NCBI RefSeq assembly: GCF_001514305.1
Contig: NZ_KQ949083.1
Span: 89,257-153,256 of the forward strand
Reading direction: 5' to 3'
Origin: Streptomyces dysideae
GTDB lineage: Bacteria; Actinomycetota; Actinomycetes; Streptomycetales; Streptomycetaceae
DNA: 64,000 nt
Each line of letters starts with the position of its first letter. The stretch's first letter is position 1. Both the position numbers and the translations under genes were made by a program. The notes beneath the pieces were generated by a model. The model did not search any database. It saw nothing but the letters and a program-made list of their open reading frames with translations, and was not told the origin of the DNA. Below, in pieces: positions 57,525-64,000 of the stretch.

Positions 57525-59271
57525 ACCCCTGCTTGATCATCGACCCCCGGTCCGTGTCACCCTTCAGGATCGACGCCGCCGTCGCCTCCATCTGGTCCCA
57601 GGTGGCGTGCGGCGGGATCGGCGGTACGGCCGGATCGGTCAGGAACTCGATCACCGCGGGCCCGTCCGCCTCCAGACCGGCCCGCCAGCCCGCCTCGACG
57701 TCCTCGGGCTTCTCCACCCGGATGCCGGTCAGACCCAGGGAGCGGGCGAACGCGGCGTACTGCACGTCCGGGATCTCCTGCGAGGGCAGGAACGACGGTG
57801 CGCCCTCCATGGCGCGCATCTCCCAGGTGACCTGGTTGAGGTCGTGGTTGTTCCACACGCCCACGACCAGCCGTGGGTCGTCCCACTGGTCCTTGTACTT
57901 CGCCGCCGTGATCAGCTCCGCCAGCCCGTTCATCTGCATCGCACCGTCCCCGACCAGCGCGATCGCCGGCCGGTTCGGGTGGGCGAACTTCGCGCCGATC
58001 GCGTACGGCACCCCGCAGCCCATCGTGGCGAGCGTGCCGGACAGCGAGGCGCGCATACCGGGCCGCATGGTCAGGTGCCGCGCGTACCAGTTGGCGGCCG
58101 AACCGGAGTCGGAGCTGATGATCGCGTTGCCCGGCAGCAGCGGGTCCAGGGCACGGGCCACGTACTCCGGGTTGATCGGGTCGGCGGACAGGCCCGCGCG
58201 CCGGTCCATGACATCGCGCCAGCGCGTCACGTTCGCGCACACCGTGTCGTACCACTCGCGCCCGCGCTCGGCGCCGATCAGCGGGATCAGCCGCTCCAGC
58301 GTCGCCTTCGCGTCGCCGACGAGGTTCACCTCGTACGGATAGCGCATCCCCACCATGTGCGGGTCGATGTCGATCTGCACCCCGCGCGCCTTGCCGAAGT
58401 CCGGCATGAACTGCGTGTACGGGAAGGACGAGCCGACAGTCAGCAGCGTGTCGCAGTCCCGCATCAGCTCGTACGACGGACGCGTGCCCAGCAGCCCGAT
58501 CGCGCCGGTGACATACGGCAGTTCGTCGCTCAGCACGTCCTTGCCGAGCAGCGCCTTGGCCACGCCGGCGCCGAGGAGCTCGGCGATCCGCTCCACCTCG
58601 GCCCGCGCGCCGGACGCGCCCTGCCCGACCAGGATCGCCACCTTGTCACCGGCGTTGAGGATCTCGGCCGCCCGCTGGACCGAGTCGTCGGACGGCAGCG
58701 CCGTCCAGGAACTGCGGTCGAGGCTGGAGGGCACCATCTTGAACTCGTGCGTGGGCGGCGAGTAGTCGAGCTCCTGCACATCGCCGGGGATGATGACGGC
58801 CGTGGGGGAGCGGCGCGCGTACGCGGTGCGGATCGCCCGGTCCAGGACGTTCGGCAGCTGCTCGGGGACCGTCACCGTCTCCACGAAGTCCGAGGCGACG
58901 TCCTTGAAGAGCGTGTGCAGGTCCACCTCCTGCTGGTACGAGCCGCCCATCGCGGTGCGGTCCGTCTGGCCGACGATCGCCAGCACCGGGACGTGATCCA
59001 GCTTGGCGTCGTAGAGGCCGTTGAGCAGGTGGATCGCGCCGGGCCCGGAGGTCGCCGCGCACACTCCGACACGACCGCTGAACTTGGCGTAACCGACCGC
59101 CTGGAACGCGGACATCTCCTCGTGCCGGGACTGGATGAACCTCGGCCGGTTCTCGGCTCGCCCCCACGCGGCGAGGAGGCCGTTGATGCCGTCGCCGGGA
59201 TAACCGAAGACGTGCTCCACACCCCACTCGCGCAGCCGATGCAGAACGTGGTCGGAGACCTTGGTGCTCAT
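57478..59271 (-). CDS. Thiamine-diphosphate enzyme, pyruvate oxidase/dehydrogenase (PoxB)-like
   Basis: This 597-residue protein has the three-domain TPP-enzyme layout: pyrimidine domain (about 1-175, with the catalytic glutamate near RHEEMSAFQAVGYAKF), central domain (about 190-325) and pyrophosphate domain (about 360-540; GDGAMQMNG...NNHDLNQ motif). It resembles pyruvate oxidases/pyruvate dehydrogenase (cytochrome) rather than true acetolactate synthases. The likely role is oxidation of pyruvate to acetate under stationary or stress conditions. The ATG at 59271 follows GGGAGG. A SigB-type promoter lies upstream. Confidence 0.88.
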   Translation of the reverse strand: MSTKVSDHVLHRLREWGVEHVFGYPGDGINGLLAAWGRAENRPRFIQSRHEEMSAFQAVGYAKFSGRVGVCAATSGPGAIHLLNGLYDAKLDHVPVLAIVGQTDRTAMGGSYQQEVDLHTLFKDVASDFVETVTVPEQLPNVLDRAIRTAYARRSPTAVIIPGDVQELDYSPPTHEFKMVPSSLDRSSWTALPSDDSVQRAAEILNAGDKVAILVGQGASGARAEVERIAELLGAGVAKALLGKDVLSDELPYVTGAIGLLGTRPSYELMRDCDTLLTVGSSFPYTQFMPDFGKARGVQIDIDPHMVGMRYPYEVNLVGDAKATLERLIPLIGAERGREWYDTVCANVTRWRDVMDRRAGLSADPINPEYVARALDPLLPGNAIISSDSGSAANWYARHLTMRPGMRASLSGTLATMGCGVPYAIGAKFAHPNRPAIALVGDGAMQMNGLAELITAAKYKDQWDDPRLVVGVWNNHDLNQVTWEMRAMEGAPSFLPSQEIPDVQYAAFARSLGLTGIRVEKPEDVEAGWRAGLEADGPAVIEFLTDPAVPPIPPHATWDQMEATAASILKGDTDRGSMIKQGFKAKVQEFLPGREKK

Positions 59272-59316
59272 CCGGGACCTCCCGGGCTCGATGGGACACG
59301 GCAGCACCGATACGAG

Positions 59317-59340
59317 TCACCCGGCCCGCCCGCCGAAAAC
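59317..59340 (-). promoter_or_regulatory. SigB-type promoter of the pyruvate-oxidase-like gene
   Basis: On the minus strand GTTT (59340-59337), 14 bases, GGGTGA (59322-59317), about 45 bases before the ATG. The -10 box has TGA in place of TAC/T. Confidence 0.5.
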
Positions 59341-59518
59341 CTGCGCGGGTGTTTGCACCACGGGCGCGAGGGCAGGCGAATGAACAGTGCTTCGGACAGG
59401 AGGCACGTCCGTGGGAGCGGCGATTCGGTCGCCACGGGTGTGTCCGGTTCCGGTCCGCGTTCCTCTCCCACGGTTGACCGTCCAAAGCAGAGCACAACCA
59501 AGGGAGTTGCGACGCATC

Positions 59519-60310
59519 ATGCCCACTTCAGTGAGCGCGAAGCACCACCCGCACGACGACGCCCCCGACACCGCGGAAGCCTTCCGGCAACTCGCCGCGC
59601 TGCCCGCGGGCCAGCAGCGAGACACCCTCCGTGACGAGATCGTGGAGGCCTGGCTGCCCATGGCCGAACGGCTCGCCGGACGCTTCCGCAGCCGCGGCGA
59701 GAGCTTCGAGGACCTGCGCCAGGTCGCGGCCCTCGGACTGGTCAAGGCCGTCGACCGGTACGACCCCGCGCGCGGCAACGCCTTCGAGAGCTACGCCGTG
59801 CCCACCATCACCGGCGAGATCAAGCGGCACTTCCGCGACCACATGTGGACGCTGCACGTGCCGCGCCGGGTCCAGGACCTGCGCAACCGCGTCCGGTTCG
59901 CCGTCCAGGACCTGCAGACCGTCTCCGGCCGCAGGCCCACGGTCGCCGAGCTCGCCGAGCACGCCGACATGAGCGAGGCCGACGTCCTGGTCGGGCTGGA
60001 GGCGCTGGAGAGTTTCACCGCGCTGTCCCTCGACGCGGAGCTGCCCGGCAGCGAGGACGGGTACTCCTTGAGCGACGCCCTGGGGTCGGCCGATCCCGCG
60101 CTGGACACGGTCGTGGACCGCGAGGCGGTCAAGCCGCGGCTGGCGGCGCTGCCGGAGCGTGAGCGGGCGATTCTGTACATGCGGTTCTTCGGGGACATGA
60201 CGCAGAGCCGGATCGCCGAGCAGCTCGGCATCTCGCAGATGCATGTGTCCCGGCTGATCAGCCGGTGCTGCAGTCGGGTGCGGGAGCAGGTGTTGAGCGA
60301 CGTGGCCTGA
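59519..60310 (+). CDS. RNA polymerase sigma factor, SigB/SigF family
   Basis: This 263-residue sigma factor has region 2 (about residues 40-110: LAGRFRSRGESFEDLRQVAA, VDRYDPARGNAFESYAVPTI), region 3 (about 115-190) and region 4 (about 210-258: LPERERAILYMRFFGDMTQS, IAEQLGISQMHVSRLIS). It belongs to the stress-sigma (SigB/F/G) group of Streptomyces. No anti-sigma or anti-anti-sigma gene adjoins, so control is probably by distant partners such as the SpoIIE-type protein. Start at ATG 59519 gives the usual N-terminus; the AGGGAG site is about 12 bases upstream. Confidence 0.92.
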   Translation: MPTSVSAKHHPHDDAPDTAEAFRQLAALPAGQQRDTLRDEIVEAWLPMAERLAGRFRSRGESFEDLRQVAALGLVKAVDRYDPARGNAFESYAVPTITGEIKRHFRDHMWTLHVPRRVQDLRNRVRFAVQDLQTVSGRRPTVAELAEHADMSEADVLVGLEALESFTALSLDAELPGSEDGYSLSDALGSADPALDTVVDREAVKPRLAALPERERAILYMRFFGDMTQSRIAEQLGISQMHVSRLISRCCSRVREQVLSDVA

Positions 60311-60328
60311 GGGGCCGGGTCGCGCCCC

Positions 60329-61456
60329 TTACGGGGCGTTGTACGCAGCCAGTGACATGTGGCGGGCCATCATGTCCATCGCCTGGGCCTCTGCCATCGA
60401 GAACGCCAGGCGGGGGCCGCAGCGAAACAGGGTGAGTACGGCCTGGACGGTGCCCCCGGCCGTCAGTGGCACGCACAGCAGTGAGGTGACGTTCGTCTGT
60501 ACGAGGACCGGGGCGCCGTCGGTGTGCGTGCCGAAGGCGTCCGGGTCCTCCGGGCGTATCTGAAGGGCCGAGGAGCCGCCGCGTGCCGCCTCGACGACCA
60601 GGGGGCACGCGGCCGGATCCTGGCCCGCCAGCGCGGCCGCCTCCTTCTCCGACGGCCCGAACACCGCCGTACGGGACAGCCGGGCCGCGCCCGCGTCCAC
60701 CACGACCCAGTCCGCGAAACGGCCGTGCAGCGCGCCCGCCGCCCGGCGCAGAAGTGCCTCGGGGCCGTCGGGGGGTGCGGTCAGCAGGGTGGTGGTCATG
60801 GTGTCCAGCAGGTCCATCAGGGATGCGTGCCGGGTGGTCTCCGTGAGGTCCGGCACCTGACCCGTCGGGCTCTCACCCGGGCCCGGTCCCGCCAGTGACC
60901 CCCGGTCGCCGGGCTGCAGCACCACCAGCACCGTGGGACGCGGCTCGTCGCTCGGGCGTACGGCGGCGAGCGTCGCGTGCACCGGCGTGTTCGGGTGCTG
61001 CTGGAGATGGACGGTCAGGCTGCGGTCGCCCTCGCCGCGCGCCACCGCCGCGGCCTGGGAACGGAACGCCACCCGGTCGGCGTGGGCCAGGAAACCCGTC
61101 AGCGGCCGGCCCGTCGCATAGCCGGAGCGGACACCCGTGAAGGAGGTCGCCGCGAAGTTCAGCCTGCGGACCACGGTCTCCCGGTCCACCAGCGCCACCG
61201 GCAGCGGGAACCGCTGGAACACCGCCCGCAGCAGCTGCTGCTCCTGCCGGTCGGCGGGAGCCGTGCGGGGCGTGCCGCCCGAGGACAGCCGCTCGTACCA
61301 CGGCCACAACTGGTCGGCCACATGGTCGAGTTCGAAGATCGCCGCGTCGAGCACCGTCGGCAGGTCCCCGCCCGAAACGGAACGTGCCGCCTTGAGCTCC
61401 GCGACGCGGCGCACGAAATCCGCGAGCTCCTCACCGAATTCGTCCGTCTGCGCCAT
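60329..61456 (-). CDS. PAS/GAF-domain sensor protein
   Basis: This 375-residue protein has an N-terminal helical part (about 1-75), a PAS domain (about 78-175: FPLPVALVDRETVVRRLNFA, RPLTGFLAHADRVAF) and a C-terminal GAF domain (about 230-365: GRFADWVVVDAGAARLSRTA, NVTSLLCVPLTAGGTVQAVL). No output domain is attached, so it may act through a partner, perhaps the ANTAR protein transcribed in the opposite direction or the sigma factor that converges on it. Confidence 0.86.
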   Translation of the reverse strand: MAQTDEFGEELADFVRRVAELKAARSVSGGDLPTVLDAAIFELDHVADQLWPWYERLSSGGTPRTAPADRQEQQLLRAVFQRFPLPVALVDRETVVRRLNFAATSFTGVRSGYATGRPLTGFLAHADRVAFRSQAAAVARGEGDRSLTVHLQQHPNTPVHATLAAVRPSDEPRPTVLVVLQPGDRGSLAGPGPGESPTGQVPDLTETTRHASLMDLLDTMTTTLLTAPPDGPEALLRRAAGALHGRFADWVVVDAGAARLSRTAVFGPSEKEAAALAGQDPAACPLVVEAARGGSSALQIRPEDPDAFGTHTDGAPVLVQTNVTSLLCVPLTAGGTVQAVLTLFRCGPRLAFSMAEAQAMDMMARHMSLAAYNAP

Positions 61457-61502
61457 GCGACGAACGTAGCTCGCCGCAAGCCTTTCCGGGGTGTCACGGA
61501 CC

Positions 61503-61528
61503 CAACCCGTCCTCCCCGTTTCCCACAC
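61503..61528 (-). promoter_or_regulatory. Possible SigB-like promoter of the PAS/GAF gene
   Basis: On the minus strand GTGT (61528-61525), 16 bases, GGGTTG (61508-61503), about 47 bases before the ATG. The -10 box is a partial match. Confidence 0.35.
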
Positions 61529-61567
61529 GGAAGCAGGGGCAGGCGTTCACAAGAGGAGGAATCCAAG

Positions 61568-62278
61568 ATGCCGGAACACGTCGGTCAGTTGGGGAACGAG
61601 TCCCCCGAGGCCGCCCTTCCCGGGCGACGGCTGTCCGAGCTGGCCGAACAGGCGGTGCGCTGCACCTCCGACTGCTGCGGTGCCAGCACCATGGTGTCCG
61701 AGGCGGGAGCGGAACGGCCCGCCGCCGTCACCCATCCCGACCTCGCCGGACTCGTCGCGGTGCAGCTCCGCTCCGGCGACGGTCCCATTCCGGCCGCCCT
61801 GGAGCGCGGCGAGCCCGTCGACTCGGCCGACCTGCTGCGGGACGACCGCTGGCCGGAATACCGCGCCCTGGCGCTCGACTCGGGCGTGCGCTCCAGCGTC
61901 ACGCTGCCCTTCCGCCGGTCCGGCCTGACCGTGACGCTCAGCCTCTACAGCTTCCGGCCCCGCGCCCTCGATGACGCCCGGCACGGGCCCGCGCACGCCC
62001 TGGGGGAGTTCGCCGCGACCTGTCTGGTCCGCGACCGCTCCTACCGGGCCGCGCTCACCGAACTCGACCACCTGGGCACCGCCCTGCGCTCCCGGCCCGT
62101 CGTCGACCAGGCCTGCGGCATCGTCATGCACGTCCTCGGCTGTGACGCCGACACCGCCTTCGGCGTCCTGCGCCGCATCTCCCAGCACACCAACCGCAAG
62201 CTCACGGACGTCGCGTCGGCGGTGGTCGAGAGGCGGGGGCGGGGGCTGGAGCGGGACTTGGCCGCGCTGATGAACTGA
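61568..62278 (+). CDS. GAF-ANTAR domain RNA-binding regulator
   Basis: This 236-residue protein has a GAF-like part (about 20-155) and a C-terminal ANTAR domain (about 160-230: ALRSRPVVDQACGIVMHVLG, DADTAFGVLRRISQHTNRKL). ANTAR domains bind RNA hairpins and stop transcription termination. The target RNA is not evident here. AGGAGGAA precedes the ATG. It is divergent from the PAS/GAF gene, and the two may form one signalling unit. Confidence 0.88.
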   Translation: MPEHVGQLGNESPEAALPGRRLSELAEQAVRCTSDCCGASTMVSEAGAERPAAVTHPDLAGLVAVQLRSGDGPIPAALERGEPVDSADLLRDDRWPEYRALALDSGVRSSVTLPFRRSGLTVTLSLYSFRPRALDDARHGPAHALGEFAATCLVRDRSYRAALTELDHLGTALRSRPVVDQACGIVMHVLGCDADTAFGVLRRISQHTNRKLTDVASAVVERRGRGLERDLAALMN

Positions 62279-62439
62279 GGGGGCTCGTAGGGGCGGGGGA
62301 CCGGGCTGGGCCGCCGTGGGCGGTGCCGTTTCCGGAGGGCGAGCACGGGGGGTGAGCGCGCAGAGCCCGGCGGTGGGTCCGGGGTCGGGGGCTGCCTCGG
62401 CCACGGACGGGGGTCCGGTTTCCCAACCGACCCCGTCGC

Positions 62440-62650
62440 GACGGGGTCCGGTCGCTGGCCCGCATGGCCGTGGTGGGGACCGGTTGCTGGCCCGCCGGGC
62501 TGTGGTGGGTCGCGGTTCCCGATCCGCTTGGTCGTGGTGGGTGCTGGTCCTTGGTCGGCCTGGTCGTGGTGGGTGCTGGTCCTTGGTTCGCCCGGTCGTG
62601 GTGTGGCCCCGTTCCCCGACCCGCCCGGCCGTAGTGAGCCCCCTGCCCCG
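62440..62650. repeat. Tandem repeat array with 32-bp unit
   Basis: Units of 32 bases with core GTGGTGGGTGCTGGTCCTTG are repeated about six times; two adjacent copies (62532-62595) are nearly identical and the outer ones degrade. It resembles the array at 30-480 in its TTGG-C-G...CGGTCGT core. The stretch 62279-62800 contains this array and no convincing gene; frames across it are low complexity. Confidence 0.7.
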
Positions 62651-62800
62651 GCCCACTCCCTCCCCGGCGTCACCCGCTCGGCGGCCCCGCGTCCTGCGAA
62701 TGGTGTCCGGCCGCGCGCGCCCCGGCGCCGGGCGGGCTGTGATGGCTGCGGGGGCACGACCGATGTGCCCCCGCAGCCGTCGGCAAAAGGAGCCCGTCCC

Positions 62801-63457
62801 ATGCGCCGCACCGCCCGTGTCCTGTCCGTCGCCGCGCTGGCCGGTGCCGCCCTGGGCATCGCCGCCCCGGCCGTCTCCGCGGACCCGGCCGCGGAGGTCA
62901 GCCCGGCCACCGTCGCCCCGGGCGGCAGCGTCACCGTCGCGGTCACCTGCGACCACGTCGGCGGCGCCGCGCCCGCCACGATCGACGCCACCTCGCAGGC
63001 CTTCGACGAGGGCACCGTCCAGCTCCAGAAGGTCCCCGGCAAAGACCACCAAGGGGCGGCCGACCTCGCCTACCGCGGCACCGCCCGCATCGCGCCCGCC
63101 GGAAACTTCGAGGGTGGCGCGGACCCGGTCGCCAAGGACTCAGCGTGGACCGTCGACGGCACCTGCCCGGCCGCGCACGGCGGACAGGGCAAGCCGTGGA
63201 GCGCGACGTTCACGGTGGAACGCGGTGGAGGCGGCGGCAGCAAACGGCCGTGCCCCGAGCCGACCCACCACGGCACGGTATCGACGCCCCGCGACCCCTG
63301 CGCCGGCTCGGCGGTCCAGCACGGCGTACGGGCCGGCGCGGGTGGCGCCTTCACCGACTCCGTCCCCGCCCTGGTCACCGGCGGAGTACTGATCGCCGGC
63401 GCGCTGGGCTGCGCCGTGTACCGGCTGCGCCGCAAGGAGCCCGCCGGGGGTGAGTGA
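62801..63457 (+). CDS. Secreted, membrane-anchored protein of unknown function
   Basis: This 218-residue protein has a signal peptide (MRRTARVLSVAALAGAALGI, cleavage near VSADPA), an Ig-like beta region (about 30-150: VSPATVAPGGSVTVAVTCDH, with cysteines in TCDH and GTCPAA), a Gly/Pro linker with two cysteines (KRPCPEP, RDPCAG), and a C-terminal transmembrane helix (about 190-207) followed by basic residues. The topology is outside with one anchor. AAAAGGAG precedes the ATG. No enzymatic motif is seen. Confidence 0.83.
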   Translation: MRRTARVLSVAALAGAALGIAAPAVSADPAAEVSPATVAPGGSVTVAVTCDHVGGAAPATIDATSQAFDEGTVQLQKVPGKDHQGAADLAYRGTARIAPAGNFEGGADPVAKDSAWTVDGTCPAAHGGQGKPWSATFTVERGGGGGSKRPCPEPTHHGTVSTPRDPCAGSAVQHGVRAGAGGAFTDSVPALVTGGVLIAGALGCAVYRLRRKEPAGGE

Positions 63458-63466
63458 CCCCCACCG

Positions 63467-63494
63467 GCCGGGTCTGTGACCGGCGCAACCCGGC
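63467..63494 (+). terminator. Hairpin after the secreted protein gene
   Basis: GCCGGGT (63467-63473) pairs with ACCCGGC (63488-63494), ten bases beyond the stop. Confidence 0.55.
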
Positions 63495-63660
63495 GAACGC
63501 TCATGGGGCGGCGGCTCGCTGGGTACTCAGAGCGCGAGGGGTGCGCGACACACCGTAGGACACCGTACGAACCACGGGGCGCACCCCACGGACCTCCGGT
63601 CCACGAACGAGCACAGCGAGCACAGCGAGTACGGCACCAGGCACTGCGCGGAGGTACGCA

Positions 63661-64000
63661 TGCGGCGGACGGACCCGGAGGGCCACGGCCCCGTCCGCTA
63701 CGGCCCCCCGCTCCCGGAGGACGGGCTGCCGTTGCTGCCCGAACTCGCCGCCGTGCTCGCCGCGGCCGCCGGCCGGGCCGGCAGCGAGCCGGTCGGCGGC
63801 GGTACCGCGCTCCTGGAGGCGGCGTGCGGCTACTGGGACCGGCGCGGCCTGACCGCGGGCCCCGACCGCGCGGTCGCCGCACCTGGCGCCCCCGCCCTGC
63901 TCGTCGCGCTGACCGCCGCCCTCGGCGGCGACGTCCTGGTGCCGCGGCCCTGCGCCGCCTGGTGGGCGCCCTACGCACGCCTGCTGGGAAGACCCGTCTT
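63661..64000 (+). CDS. PLP-dependent aminotransferase class I/II, partial (cut by window end)
   Basis: The first 113 residues are present, starting MRRTDPEGHGPVRYGPPLPE after GGAGG. GGGTALLEAACGYWDRRGLT, AAPGAPALLVALTAALGGDV and VPRPCAAWWAPYARLLGRPV follow the order expected at the N-terminal part of fold-type I aminotransferases; the PLP-binding lysine is beyond the window. The 200 bases upstream contain short direct repeats (GAGCACAGC) but no other gene. Confidence 0.75.

Overview
The window is about 64 kb of very GC-rich DNA (strong G/C at third codon positions, short coupled operons, GTG/TTG starts) and looks like chromosomal Streptomyces. The pssA-psd-ethylmalonyl-CoA block, the gvpOAFG...JLSK cluster, an ABC-F gene, a SpoIIE/PAS/GAF phosphatase and a SigB-family sigma factor are all typical of that genus. 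No tRNA, rRNA, CRISPR array, intact transposon or prophage was seen.

Layout. 1-6.7 kb: a degenerate tandem repeat field, then a PucR-type regulator divergent from a five-gene branched-chain-amino-acid-type ABC transporter, with an 18-bp perfect palindrome between them. 6.7-8.8 kb: a decayed methyltransferase, then pssA and psd (phosphatidylethanolamine synthesis). 8.9-18.4 kb: an ethylmalonyl-CoA pathway block (crotonyl-CoA carboxylase/reductase, ethylmalonyl-CoA mutase, CitE-type lyase, MaoC hydratase, acyl-CoA dehydrogenase), a TetR regulator and a tandem-fused 3-hydroxyacyl-CoA dehydrogenase. Together they can assimilate C2 units through C4/C5 CoA esters and supply ethylmalonyl-, methylmalonyl- and propionyl-CoA. 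The mutase carries a 66-residue in-frame insertion that resembles the 3' tail of an IS200/IS605 tnpB gene. 18.8-32.4 kb: housekeeping and accessory genes, including a HEAT protein, GNAT, secreted S33 peptidase, radical SAM protein behind a LexA-like box, MFS pump with extra C-terminal beta domains, SpoIIE phosphatase, and a truncated, frameshifted surface protein. 32.8-38.2 kb: a 62-residue double-glycine peptide that looks like a RiPP or bacteriocin precursor, followed by four peptidases (M55, M20, S9, S66).

38.4-45.9 kb: small membrane proteins, an SDR, then a coupled operon of an NDH-2-like oxidoreductase, transketolase and a stand-alone LigD-type polymerase. 46.0-49.6 kb: a gas vesicle operon. 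49.6-61.5 kb: a stress-flavoured region (ABC-F, Vms1-like release factor, DJ-1/PfpI protein, CBS protein, DUF2795 protein, pyruvate-oxidase-like enzyme, SigB-family sigma factor, PAS/GAF sensor, GAF-ANTAR protein). Several promoters here fit the SigB pattern GNNT-N14-16-GGGTAC/T, so the sigma factor probably controls many of its neighbours. The window ends in a 32-bp tandem repeat array, a secreted membrane-anchored protein and the start of an aminotransferase.

A family of tiny palindromic repeats is spread through the window. At least two copies sit in frame inside protein genes and add the same short peptide pattern.
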